A stretch of DNA of 64,000 nucleotides from NCBI RefSeq assembly GCF_016862215.1, contig NZ_BOMN01000040.1, positions 172,639 through 236,638 on the forward strand. The letters run 5' to 3'. Source of the DNA: Winogradskya humida. Lineage in GTDB: Bacteria > Actinomycetota > Actinomycetes > Mycobacteriales > Micromonosporaceae. Below are positions 41,386 through 50,321 of the stretch, piece after piece; the first letter of the stretch is position 1, and every line of letters starts with the position of its first letter. The notes under the pieces are model-generated. The model was not told the origin of the DNA. It was given only the letters and a program-made list of their open reading frames with translations, and made no database searches. A program made the position numbers and the translations under genes.

Positions 41386-42460
41386 TGGCGTGCTCCCGTC
41401 GTGTGGTGTCCACATCGCCCGGTCCTACGGTCACGTCCCGGGCGGCTTCGCTGTGAATCGGCCGGCCCCGTCGGCGGCGGCCGGTCAGGGGCAGCACGAC
41501 CGCCCCGACGATGAGCAGCGCGATCAGCACACCGGCGGCCAGCGTCTCCGCCTCGCGGTACGCCAACCGGTCGAGCCGGTCCTGCAGCAGGGTCGCCATC
41601 TCCCGGACGGTGATGTTCGACAGGTTCGACAGCGAGACCTGAAGCTGGCTCTGCGCGGTGGCCATGGTCGCCGCATTCGGTACGCCGCCCGGATTCGCAC
41701 CCCGGGTCAGCGACTCGACACCGCGCCGGAACGAGTCGAGCCCGCTGACCAGGCTCCCGCTCAGCGTGCCGCTCGTGGTGTTGTCGACCGCGGCCTGCAG
41801 GTTGTCGGTGAGGCGGTTGACGTACGTGTTGACGGCCAGCACCGCGGCCCCGAACTGCGGGCTGAGCTGGGCGAGCTGCGCGGCGGTGGCCTTGGCGACG
41901 AGCTGGCTGTAGTCGCCCATCCGGCTCACCTCGACAACCGTGGTGGGCAGGTCGACGCCGACCGCCTCCTGCAGGTGCGCGAGGTCGTTGTCGGGGTCGC
42001 GGGCCAGCTCGGAGTTGTCGCGTACGGCCTCGTAGAGGGCGAGCGTCAGATCGGCGACCTCGACGTGGGCCTGCAGGACGGTGAGCGGGTCGCCAGTGGT
42101 CTTGGGCAGCAGCTCGATCTTCTGCCGCAGCCCCGTCCAGCGGTCACGGGTCCGCAGATCGCCGCCGAGCCGCTGGTCCACCGCCGCGACGCCGTTGACC
42201 GCGGTGGTCAGCGAGGCGGGCGGGTCGGAGACGCCGGAGAGCGCGGACGACTGCGCCTCGGCCAGCGAGCTGACCAGCGGAGCGAGGGCCGCCAGGTACT
42301 CGACGCCCTTCTGCTCGAGCTTGGTGCCGGCCCGCCGGTCGGAGACGTCACTCCAGACCCGGGTGAACAAAACCCCCGCCGGCACGAGGATCAGGACCGT
42401 CATGACGGCCGCTAGTACGGAGCGCGTCCGGGTTCGCCGGTGGTTCACCGAGTCTGACAT
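41372..42460 (-). CDS. Kinase-less membrane sensor at the head of the conservon
   Basis: The 362-aa protein starts at ATG 42460 with GGAGG 8 nt before it (an ATG at 42478 lacks one). It has a TM helix near residues 16-38, a long extracytoplasmic helical domain (about 40-300), and a second TM (about 317-336) with a short RRRRGR tail. The topology and the first-TM sequence mirror the NIT sensor of the next gene, but no HAMP or ATPase domain follows. It overlaps the kinase start by 14 bp. It may be a co-receptor or a decoy for the conservon kinase. Confidence 0.75.
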   Translation of the reverse strand: MSDSVNHRRTRTRSVLAAVMTVLILVPAGVLFTRVWSDVSDRRAGTKLEQKGVEYLAALAPLVSSLAEAQSSALSGVSDPPASLTTAVNGVAAVDQRLGGDLRTRDRWTGLRQKIELLPKTTGDPLTVLQAHVEVADLTLALYEAVRDNSELARDPDNDLAHLQEAVGVDLPTTVVEVSRMGDYSQLVAKATAAQLAQLSPQFGAAVLAVNTYVNRLTDNLQAAVDNTTSGTLSGSLVSGLDSFRRGVESLTRGANPGGVPNAATMATAQSQLQVSLSNLSNITVREMATLLQDRLDRLAYREAETLAAGVLIALLIVGAVVLPLTGRRRRGRPIHSEAARDVTVGPGDVDTTRREHASALR

Positions 42461-42819
42461 CGTCAATTCCTCCGCCATGCGCCCGCTTTACACCGTTTGG
42501 TGACTACACTCCGTAGTCGCGTGGGCGCACCGATCGGGGACAATCTAGCCGAGAAAAAAGCGGGCGACCCCTTTCCCTAGGTCAGAGTTGACTCGTCTGA
42601 TCGGGGGATGGACCGCAGGGGTTGCCTGGTCGTACGCGGGTGGGAAACGTGGCGCGGCCTGCGATCGGGCACCGTCGGGGGCCGTGCGCGAATGCCCGCG
42701 CGGCGGCCTGGCCGACGGGGTGCCCGATTAGGCGCAGCTTTCCACAATGGAGTAAGGTGCTCTGCCCCTACGCGTGTTACTTGTTCGTAAAAATAACCTT
42801 GCGTAGCGTAGTCAGTTGA
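42461..42819. other. 359-bp gap between the conservon and the M48 protease
   Basis: No gene is seen. GACTAC-ACTCC-GTAGTC (42502-42518) lies about 40 bp before the sensor start, and GTAGTCA-GT-TGACTAC (42808-42823) covers the M48 stop codon. The second can act as a hairpin for the M48 transcript; a T-rich run (TTATTTTTA on the minus strand) follows 10 nt later. The two share the GTAGTC half-site. Confidence 0.5.
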
Positions 42820-44661
42820 CTACTCTTCCGTGTTCCGGATGATCCGCTCGAGGATCTCGACCAACGTGTCGCGGCTCTTGCCGAGCTGATCGCCCGACCA
42901 GCGTTCCTCCATCGTGACCACGGTCCCGTCGTGCAGGCGCAGCTCGGCCCGGATCGGCGTTCGCTTGGTGATCGTGGCCCCGCCGGCCTCCTCGAACGGG
43001 ATGAAACGGAAGCGCGCGGCCAGCTCCTCCCCGGTGTACATCTGGACCAGTTCCTCGAGCCGTTGCTCGCCCTTGTCGGACTTCTTGGGTGCCGAGGCGA
43101 CAACAAAACCGCGGTTCAGCAGCACCAGGTCGGACTCGATGCCGTCGACCTTGACGTTGGCCATCGCGCCGATGACCTCGGCACCCCGGCCGGTTGCCTT
43201 CGCTTCGATCACGGTGGCGGCTTCTACGCGTACGCCCATCTCGGCCAGCCGGGACCGCGCCTCGCCGAGCGTTTCGGGGTTGACGGCGAGTTTGGCGATG
43301 TCCTCGAGGTCCAGGTCGGCGCCGTCCGCGTCGACCAACTTCACCGGCTCCGTCCAGGACATCTGCCAGAACGCCTTGCCGGAGCGGATCGCGGCCAGCG
43401 TGAGCATCATGTCCATCGGGCCGGAGAACTTGACCGCGGCCTCCTTACGGGTCGCGTTGCTGAAGAACTCCTCAGCAAGCTCGCCGAGCCGCCCCGCCTC
43501 GACGAGGTCCAGCAGCGCACCCAGGCTCGGCTCCGACGTGCCGGTGAGCCGGGTCAGCGACCGGAAGATCCGGTCCGACGTGCGCTGCAGCCCGGCCGTC
43601 GTCGCGGCCGCGATGAACTGCGGCCAGGGCAGCACCTGGCGGGAGCCGACCTCGACGACCTCACGCTGCAGGGCGACGCCCGCCTGCTGGATCGAGGGCA
43701 GCAACACCGTGGCGGGCCGGCCGTCGACCGGGTGCGCCTGCTGCGGCGCCGCGCGCATGATGGCGATCCGGTCGGCGAGCGACGGGTGCGTGTCCCACCG
43801 CGACGTCGCCTCCTCGGGCTCCTGCTGGCGCAGCTCGGCCAGCTCCTCCTGGCGCGCGGCGACGAGCTGCCCGAAACCGCCGAACAGGTCGTCCGGCGCG
43901 TAGCCCGCCTCCCAGCCCGGAGCGACGTACCTGCTGAAGTAGAAACCCCAGGCCGCGCTGACGGCGGGCAGGTCCTTGAGCGCCTCGATGGCGGCAGCCG
44001 GGCCGGCGACCCGCACCGACGCCCGGTCGGCCTCCCGCTCCTGGCTGCGCGAGGCCGCGTTGTCGACGAGTAGGTACAGCCGGGAGTAACCGCGGAAGAC
44101 GATGCCGACGGGGTTGAACCTGCCGAGCTGCTCCACGGTTTCCTCGACCGCGAGCCGGCCCCGGTAGGCGGCCACGCCGAGACCGGTGTGCCGGCCCGAG
44201 TAGTGGCCGAGCTCGTGGGCGATGATCGAGCGCATCTGGTCGACCGAATACGCCTGGATCAGCGGCATGCCCAGGTAGAGCCGCCGCCGTCCCCCGATCA
44301 GGCCGAGCAGCTTGGCGTCCTCGCTGACCGCGGCGTTGACCTCGGGCACGAGCCGGATCTCGTCGGGCATCCGGGTGCCGACCTCGGTGGCCAGCGCGTG
44401 CACGGTGTTCCACAGCTCCGGCGCGGCCTGCGGTGTGACGAGCAGCCCGTGCTCCGCCCCGGAGCGGGTGCGCATCGCCTTGAACACCCCGACGAACGTG
44501 GCGCCCACCGCGATGACCAGCGGGATGGCGATCTTGGCACCGATGAAGGCCGTGGTTTCGACGCCCACCCAGATGGCGAACGCGATCACGATCACGAGCT
44601 GGATCAGAGCGACGACATAGAAACCCAGCAGCATCGCCAGCGATGCGGCAGCGCGAAACAT
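42820..44661 (-). CDS. M48-family membrane metalloprotease
   Basis: The 613-aa protein begins with two TM helices (about 5-30 and 38-58), followed by an M48 peptidase domain. The zinc motif is H149-E-L-G-H153 in IIAHELGHYSGRH, and the third ligand is probably in SRSQEREADR. This is the HtpX/Ste24 type, which degrades damaged membrane proteins. About 300 extra C-terminal residues (with LTRLTGTSEPSLGALLDLVEAG and GVRVEAATVIEAKATGRG) form an unusual extension of unknown role. No operon partner is clear. Confidence 0.87.
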   Translation of the reverse strand: MFRAAASLAMLLGFYVVALIQLVIVIAFAIWVGVETTAFIGAKIAIPLVIAVGATFVGVFKAMRTRSGAEHGLLVTPQAAPELWNTVHALATEVGTRMPDEIRLVPEVNAAVSEDAKLLGLIGGRRRLYLGMPLIQAYSVDQMRSIIAHELGHYSGRHTGLGVAAYRGRLAVEETVEQLGRFNPVGIVFRGYSRLYLLVDNAASRSQEREADRASVRVAGPAAAIEALKDLPAVSAAWGFYFSRYVAPGWEAGYAPDDLFGGFGQLVAARQEELAELRQQEPEEATSRWDTHPSLADRIAIMRAAPQQAHPVDGRPATVLLPSIQQAGVALQREVVEVGSRQVLPWPQFIAAATTAGLQRTSDRIFRSLTRLTGTSEPSLGALLDLVEAGRLGELAEEFFSNATRKEAAVKFSGPMDMMLTLAAIRSGKAFWQMSWTEPVKLVDADGADLDLEDIAKLAVNPETLGEARSRLAEMGVRVEAATVIEAKATGRGAEVIGAMANVKVDGIESDLVLLNRGFVVASAPKKSDKGEQRLEELVQMYTGEELAARFRFIPFEEAGGATITKRTPIRAELRLHDGTVVTMEERWSGDQLGKSRDTLVEILERIIRNTEE

Positions 44662-44792
44662 CCCCCGTGCTTCCTTCCCCGTTTTACCGTCTGAGAGCCC
44701 GAGCGGGCCGACGGTCCGGGGAAGATACCGATCTCAATATTCTCCGGGCAACCCCTTAAGATCCTGTCTCCGCAGCCGGGGGGACAGATCTC

Positions 44793-45719
44793 ATGTGGCC
44801 GTTCAAAAAGCTCGCTTTCGACCCGACTTTCGGCGATCCGGCCGCGCGTGCGATCGCAGCCGCCGGGGAGCGTGGCGACTGGGCCACGGTCCGCGACGGG
44901 CTCACCGCGGTCACCGACTGGGACCAGCGCGAGTTCTACCTGTGCCTCGCCGTGGAGCGGGAAGGGCCGCAGCCCTGGATCGATGACTGGATCAAGGCCG
45001 AGCCGAAATCCGCACTGCCCTACCTCGCGAAGGGCCGCCAGCAGATCGTGTACGCCTGGGAGGCACGCAGCACGAAGCTGGCGAAGGACGTGTCCCAGGA
45101 CCAGTTCGCCGTCTTCTTCCGCCGGCTCAAGCTGGCCGAGGACGCCCTCGACGAGGCGGCCACGCGGGACAGGGACAGCCCGATCGCCTGGTCCCAGCGG
45201 GTCGTCACGGCGATGGGCCGCCAGCTCGGGGTCGGGGAGGCGCGGCACCGCTTCAGCGAGGCGACCGCCCGGGACCGCTGGAACCGGGGCGCGCATCGCA
45301 ACCTGCTGAACCAGCTGCACGAGAAGTGGAGCGGCCAGGAGGGCATCGGCGTGGAGTTCGCCCGGCAGACGGTCGAGGACATGCCGGACGGGTCCGAGCT
45401 GGGCGTGCTCGTTCCGGAGGCGTACCTGCAGCACGCCGGCCGGCACGACGAGGGAATCGACTACCTGCGGCGTACGGGAGTGATCGCCGAGCTCTACGCC
45501 GCCGGCGGCAAGTCTGTGCGGCACCCCGCCTTCCAGCGCCGACCCGGTTACCAGGCAGCCGAGGGGTATTTCGCCCTGGCCTTCGTGCTCGCCGGAGAAT
45601 TCCAAGCGGCGGCCACCCACCTCGACGCCATCGGCGACCTGCCCGCCGAGGACCCGTGGGACACCGTCCGGGCGTACCGGGGTTTTCGCCGGGAGGTCTA
45701 CTCCCGCGTCGGCCGCTGA
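44793..45719 (+). CDS. Helical-repeat hypothetical protein, first of a tandem pair
   Basis: The 308-aa protein starts MWPFKKLAFDPTFGDP and has TPR-like helical pairs: RGDWATVRDGLTAVTDWDQREFYLCLA, then the FAVFFRRLKLAEDALDEA helix and RRFSEATARDRWNRGAHRN-like repeats. No membrane segment is seen. It is about 40-45% identical by eye to the next gene. The arrangement resembles the DUF4034 type. A GGGGGGAC ribosome site precedes ATG 44793. Function is unknown; a regulatory adaptor is possible. Confidence 0.75.
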   Translation: MWPFKKLAFDPTFGDPAARAIAAAGERGDWATVRDGLTAVTDWDQREFYLCLAVEREGPQPWIDDWIKAEPKSALPYLAKGRQQIVYAWEARSTKLAKDVSQDQFAVFFRRLKLAEDALDEAATRDRDSPIAWSQRVVTAMGRQLGVGEARHRFSEATARDRWNRGAHRNLLNQLHEKWSGQEGIGVEFARQTVEDMPDGSELGVLVPEAYLQHAGRHDEGIDYLRRTGVIAELYAAGGKSVRHPAFQRRPGYQAAEGYFALAFVLAGEFQAAATHLDAIGDLPAEDPWDTVRAYRGFRREVYSRVGR

Positions 45720-45759
45720 CCTATCATCCCTGCTCTGAACAGGGGAGACGTAGATCCAC

Positions 45760-46713
45760 ATGTGGCCTTTCAAACGGGACAAACCGGCGGCGCCGACGAT
45801 CGTGTTCGACCCGACCCATGGCGATCCGACCGCCCGGTCGCTGATCGCGGCCGCCGACAACGGCGACTGGAAGTACGCCCGCGACGTGCTCACCGCGACC
45901 ACGAACTGGGAGATCCGCGCGTTCTACCTCGACGTGCTCTGCGACCGGCGGGGTCCTCAGCCGTGGATCGACGAGTGGATCGCGGCGGAGCCTCAATCGG
46001 CGCTGCCGTTCCTGGTGAAAGGTGACCACGCCATCACCTGGGCCTGGGAGGCGCGCAGCAACCTGCAGGCGCAGCACGTCAGCCAGGAGCAGTTCGCGGT
46101 CTTCTTCCGCCGTCTCAAACTCGCCGAGGACGCCCTCGACGAGGCCATCGCCCGCGACCCCGGCGACCCGCTCGCCTGGACGGCGCTGATCCAGACGTCC
46201 ATCGGCCGCGAGCTCGGCCTGGAGGAGACGGAACGCCGCTTCCAGCAGGTCATCGCCCGGGACCGCTGGCACCGCCCCGCGCACGCCCGCCTGCTCCAGC
46301 AGAAGTGCGCCAAATGGGGCGGCAGTGACGAACTGGCCCTGGGCTTCGCCCGGCAGACTGTCGCCGCGATGCCGGACGGCAATGCTCTCGGCTCGCTGAT
46401 CGCGTGGGCCCACTTCGAGATCGCGGTGCAGATCTCCGGCGAGGACTACCTGGCGCGGCCGGAGGTGGTGGCCGAGGTGCACGCTGCCGCGAACAGGTCC
46501 ATCTTCCACCCGGCGTTCCAGCGCACCCCCGGCGATCAGGGCCTCTTCGGGATCTTCGCTATCGCGTTCGGGGGCGGCGGCGAGGCCCGGGCAGCCCAGG
46601 CCTGCTTCGACGCGATCGGCGACCACCCGAGCAAGATGCCGTGGTCGTACCTCGGCGACCCCGCCACGGTCTTCCTCACCAGCCGCGAGAACGTCCGCCA
46701 AGCCCTATCGTGA
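45760..46713 (+). CDS. Helical-repeat hypothetical protein, second of a tandem pair
   Basis: The 317-aa paralog starts MWPFKRDKPAAPTIVFDPTHGDP. It shares with the upstream protein the order DPT.GDP, GPQPWID, EQFAVFFRRLKLAEDALDEA, ARDRW, FARQTV and HPAFQR.PG. The genes are 40 bp apart, so they arose by tandem duplication. TATCAT before the gene suggests its own promoter. A C-terminal part (GGGGEARAAQACFDAIGDHPSKMPW) differs most. Function is unknown. Confidence 0.75.
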   Translation: MWPFKRDKPAAPTIVFDPTHGDPTARSLIAAADNGDWKYARDVLTATTNWEIRAFYLDVLCDRRGPQPWIDEWIAAEPQSALPFLVKGDHAITWAWEARSNLQAQHVSQEQFAVFFRRLKLAEDALDEAIARDPGDPLAWTALIQTSIGRELGLEETERRFQQVIARDRWHRPAHARLLQQKCAKWGGSDELALGFARQTVAAMPDGNALGSLIAWAHFEIAVQISGEDYLARPEVVAEVHAAANRSIFHPAFQRTPGDQGLFGIFAIAFGGGGEARAAQACFDAIGDHPSKMPWSYLGDPATVFLTSRENVRQALS

Positions 46714-46717
46714 CGTG

Positions 46718-47785
46718 GTGACCTCCCGAGATCCGATCGCTGACCTGCGACGCATCGCCTTTCTGCTGGAACGCGCCAACGAGGCGACCTACCGGGTCAA
46801 GGCGTTCCGGTCGGCGGCCGCGACCGTCGCCGCGCTGCCCGCCGACGAGCTCAACCGGCGTGCGGCGGACGGCACCCTCGCCGAACTCACCGGGATCGGC
46901 GACGTGACCGCACGCTGCGTCACCGAGTCGCTCGCCGGCGAGGAGCCCGTCTACCTGCGCCGCATCGAGTCGACCGAGGGCACCGACCTGAAGGGCGCGG
47001 CGGCGGTCCTGCGCTCGGCGCTGCGCGGCGACTGTCACTGCCACTCCGACTGGTCCGACGGCGGCTCGCCCATCGAGGAGATGGCGCTGGCCGCCGTCGA
47101 GCTCGGCCACGAATACATGGTGCTCACCGACCACTCGCCGAAACTGACGGTGGCGCACGGACTGACCGCCGCCCGGCTGCGCAAACAGCTCGACCATGTG
47201 GCCAAGGTGAACGAGGCGCTGCCCGAGGGGTTCCGCATCCTCACCGGCATCGAGGTCGACATCCTCGCCGACGGCTCCCTCGACCAGGAGGACGAGCTGC
47301 TCGAACGGCTCGACGTGGTGGTCGGCTCGGTGCACAGCGGCCTGCGCGACGACTCGGCCAAGATGACCCGCCGGATGCTGGCGGCCATCGAGAACCCGCA
47401 CCTCGACATCCTCGGGCACATGACCGGACGGAAGGTCGCAGCATCCGGGGAAGGGGACAAAGGGCATCGACGTGGGCACACCCGGCCGCCCAGTGACTTC
47501 GACCTGACAAGGGTGGTCGCCGCGGTCGCCGAGCACGGTAAGGCCATCGAGATCAACTCGCGCCCGGACCGGCTCGACCCCCCGAAACGGATGCTCACCG
47601 TCGCCGTCGAGGCCGGGTGCCTGTTCAGCATCGACACCGATGCGCACGCCCCGGGACAGCTCGATTGGCAGAGGTACGGGTGCGAGCGGGCCGCGCTGTG
47701 CGGCGTACCCGTGGACAGGGTCGTTAATTCCTGGTCCATGGATCGCCTGCTCGACTGGACAGTGAGCCACAGCACCCCCGGATAA
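46718..47785 (+). CDS. PHP-domain phosphoesterase with N-terminal HhH region
   Basis: The 355-aa protein starts at GTG 46718, exactly 6 nt after TATCGT (46706-46711), so it may be leaderless even though the -10 lies in the end of the upstream gene. Residues 1-85 resemble the helix-hairpin-helix part of PolX polymerases (AFRSAAATVAALPADEL, LAELTGIGDVTARCVTESL). The PHP domain follows with metal motifs DCHCHSDWSDGG, LTDHSP, GIEVDIL, HSGLR and DTDAH. The polymerase domain of PolX is missing. A basic insert (KGHRRGHTRPPSD) is unusual. Phosphatase or nuclease activity is likely. Confidence 0.87.
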   Translation: MTSRDPIADLRRIAFLLERANEATYRVKAFRSAAATVAALPADELNRRAADGTLAELTGIGDVTARCVTESLAGEEPVYLRRIESTEGTDLKGAAAVLRSALRGDCHCHSDWSDGGSPIEEMALAAVELGHEYMVLTDHSPKLTVAHGLTAARLRKQLDHVAKVNEALPEGFRILTGIEVDILADGSLDQEDELLERLDVVVGSVHSGLRDDSAKMTRRMLAAIENPHLDILGHMTGRKVAASGEGDKGHRRGHTRPPSDFDLTRVVAAVAEHGKAIEINSRPDRLDPPKRMLTVAVEAGCLFSIDTDAHAPGQLDWQRYGCERAALCGVPVDRVVNSWSMDRLLDWTVSHSTPG

Positions 47786-47813
47786 CGGGCGGGAAAATAT
47801 CAGCCCCCTCCCG

Positions 47814-47825
47814 TAGGGTCGTCGC
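47814..47825 (+). promoter_or_regulatory. Leaderless promoter of the DUF885 gene
   Basis: TAGGGT (47814-47819) is separated by 6 nt from the GTG at 47826. There is no Shine-Dalgarno, so the mRNA should start at the codon itself. Confidence 0.6.
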
Positions 47826-49496
47826 GTGGGACAGATTGATGACCTTGCGAACCGCTACGTCGACGAGTGGGCCCCGCTCAACCCGACCGGCGCCACCTTC
47901 ATCGGCGTGCCCGGCCACGACGCCCAGCTCGACGACCTGTCGCCGGAGGGCTTCGAGGCCCAGGCCGAGCTGGCCCGCCGCACGCTGACCGAGCTCGACC
48001 TGATCGAGCCCGGGACCGAGCGTGAGAACGTCGCCAAGGACGCCATGCAGGAGCGGCTCGGTCTCGACCTGACCCGCTACGACGCCGGCGACATCGCCAG
48101 CGAGATCAACGTCATCACCAGCGCGGTGCACGGCATGCGGATGACCTTCGACCTCATGCCGATCCAGGGCGAGGAGGCGGTCGCCAACATCTCGGCCCGC
48201 CTCGGCGGCTTCCCGCACGCCCTGCGGCAATACCGGCGCACGCTGCTCGACGAGGCCGCCAAGGGCAACGCCAGCGCGCGGATCCAGATGATCGAGGTCG
48301 CCGAGCAGTGCGCCACCTGGACCGACCCGGCCCGCGACAACTTCTTCCACGGCCTCGCCGAAGGCCTCGAGGCGACCGGCGCGCTGCAGACCGAGCTGAC
48401 CCGCAACGCCGCCGCGGCCACGGCCGCCGTCGCGGAGTTCGGCCAGTTCCTGCTCACCGAGCTGTCCCCCTACGGCCGCGACAAGGAAGCCGCCGGCCCG
48501 GAGCGCTACGACCGCGCCTCGCAATACTTCCTCGGCGCCCGCGTCGACCAGCACGAAACCTACGCCTGGGGCTTCGAGGAGCTGGCCCGCCTCGAGCGCG
48601 AGATGCGCGCCACGGCCGCCCAGATCGCCGGCCCCGGCGCCACAGTGGACGAAGCCGTCGCCCTCCTCGACGCCGACCCGGCCCGCCGCATCCCCAGCAA
48701 AGAAGCCTTCCGCGACTGGATGCAGGCCACCGCCGACAAGACCATCTCCGAGCTCAACGGCACCCACTTCGACATCCCGCCCGCCGTCCGCACAGTCGAA
48801 GCCTGCCTCGCCCCCACCAGCGACGGCGGCATCTACTACACGGCACCCAGCGAGGACTTCAGCCGCCCCGGCCGCATGTGGTGGGCCGTCCCCGAAGGCC
48901 AGACCGAATTCTCCACCTGGCGCGAAACCTCAACGGTCTACCACGAGGGCGTCCCCGGCCATCACCTCCAGATCGGCCAGACCATCCACGAAGCCGACAC
49001 CCTCAACCGCTGGCAACGCCTCCTCTGCTGGTCCTCCGGCCACGGCGAAGGCTGGGCCCTCTACGCCGAACGCCTCATGGACGACCTCGGCTACCTGGCC
49101 GACCCCGGCGACCGCCTGGGCATGCTCGACGCCCAAGCCCTCCGAGCCACCCGCGTCATCGTCGACATCGGCATGCACCTAGAGCTCGAAATCCCCCGCG
49201 ACAACCCCTTCGCCTTCCACCCCGGCGCCCGCTGGACCCCCCAACTCGGCTGGGACTTCCTCCGCCAGCACTGCCGCATGCAGGAAGACGTCCTCCGCTT
49301 CGAATGGAAGCGCTACCTCGGCTGGCCCGGCCAAGCCCCCTCCTACAAGGTCGGCGAACGCATCTGGCTCCAAGCCCGAGACGACGCCAAAGCCCGAAAA
49401 GGCCCCACCTTCAACCTCAAAGACTTCCACCGCGACGCCCTCAACCTCGGCTCCCTGGGCCTCGACCCGCTCCGCAAGGCCTTGGCGCGCCTGTAA
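47826..49496 (+). CDS. DUF885 zinc metallopeptidase
   Basis: The 556-aa protein belongs to the DUF885 peptidases, with the zinc motif H373-E374-G-V-P-G-H-H in TSTVYHEGVPGHHLQIGQ and the downstream Glu in SSGHGEGWALYAERLM. No signal peptide is present, so it works inside the cell as a dipeptidase or carboxypeptidase. The gene has a leaderless start. Codon use shifts in its last third toward C-ending codons written in a CCACC-rich style, but the frame is intact. It is not coupled to neighbours. Confidence 0.93.
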   Translation: MGQIDDLANRYVDEWAPLNPTGATFIGVPGHDAQLDDLSPEGFEAQAELARRTLTELDLIEPGTERENVAKDAMQERLGLDLTRYDAGDIASEINVITSAVHGMRMTFDLMPIQGEEAVANISARLGGFPHALRQYRRTLLDEAAKGNASARIQMIEVAEQCATWTDPARDNFFHGLAEGLEATGALQTELTRNAAAATAAVAEFGQFLLTELSPYGRDKEAAGPERYDRASQYFLGARVDQHETYAWGFEELARLEREMRATAAQIAGPGATVDEAVALLDADPARRIPSKEAFRDWMQATADKTISELNGTHFDIPPAVRTVEACLAPTSDGGIYYTAPSEDFSRPGRMWWAVPEGQTEFSTWRETSTVYHEGVPGHHLQIGQTIHEADTLNRWQRLLCWSSGHGEGWALYAERLMDDLGYLADPGDRLGMLDAQALRATRVIVDIGMHLELEIPRDNPFAFHPGARWTPQLGWDFLRQHCRMQEDVLRFEWKRYLGWPGQAPSYKVGERIWLQARDDAKARKGPTFNLKDFHRDALNLGSLGLDPLRKALARL

Positions 49497-50051
49497 CGCT
49501 CCCCCCCTCCAAATACGCCCCACCCCCAGCCCTGAGTCCACCGCCCAGCTCGCTGCCGTCCCGACCTGATCACGCAGCCATCCGGTCCAAGGACCACGAG
49601 ACGTCGCGTCCCGAAAGCGTGTGAAGGCACCGTGCATTTTCTTGTTGTGGCTTCATTTGCCGTGGGGTGCTGGTAACACCGGGCCACGCCGGAGCCGGGC
49701 CATCCCGTGACTCCCATGACGGCCCCTATCGCAGTGCGCGACGCGTCATGCAATCAGGCCTGCCCGACGGATGACCCGCTACGGCGGACCGATCCGCGGT
49801 GAACGCGGACTCAGATTGTTCGCTGCCGACCTGCGGTTTCGCCGGCACAGCTGTCGGCGCGCGCGTGGCCAGCTCCAATTTTGGTAACTGAGACCTCTCC
49901 AACGGCGGCGAGCGAGGTCAGCGAGTTCGGCGGCGGCCGGGGTCCTCGGGCTCATAGCGAAGGTGGACGAACCGCTTCGCGGGCGCCGACACCTACGCGC
50001 GGGTAAGCGCGCCTCTCGGGTCTGGCCAGACAGCGCGAGATGCCGGCCTGG
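49497..50051. other. 555-bp stretch without a convincing gene
   Basis: The stretch has lost the usual codon pattern on both strands. A minus-strand frame of 58 codons starting at an ATG near 49955 (MSPRTPAAAELADLARRRWRGL) reads reasonably for its first part but has no ribosome site I can see. An AT-rich patch lies at 49637-49665. This may be the remains of a decayed gene. Confidence 0.5.
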
Positions 50052-50219
50052 TCAGTTCGCGAGGCGGCGGCGGTTGGCGATCAGTTCGCGGAGGCGGGCG
50101 CCGCGGAGGCGGGATGGCTGGGCGTGGTCTCGGGCTGATTTGGCATCGGCGAGGGCTGCCAGGAGCTCGAGCCGGCGACGGCGACGCTCGGGGTCGAGTC
50201 GCTGCGGTACGTGGGCCAT
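50052..50219 (-). CDS. Small Arg-rich protein (55 aa)
   Basis: The frame starts at ATG 50219 after AGGAAG and reads MAHVPQRLDPERRRRRLELLAAL, then continues with many Arg and Ala. It is fully helical in appearance and highly basic, with no TM. Codon use is normal for the genome. Similar short basic proteins are common in actinomycetes but of unknown role. Confidence 0.5.
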   Translation of the reverse strand: MAHVPQRLDPERRRRRLELLAALADAKSARDHAQPSRLRGARLRELIANRRRLAN

Positions 50220-50321
50220 GAGCCGAGACTTCCTGGGCTGTCGGCGTTCGTCAAGAGTGAGTGCGTTGTGCGACTGGGAGCGTACCCATTGTGGCTCACA
50301 GGGATGGGCAGAGTGGGGCAA

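Noticed and set aside
39337..41514. 725-codon plus-strand frame opposite the conservon kinase
   Set aside because: Antisense shadow with no family features; the minus-strand kinase has all its motifs.
42608..42819. Small frames in the gap after the M48 gene
   Set aside because: They are Arg/Gly-rich chance frames without ribosome sites.
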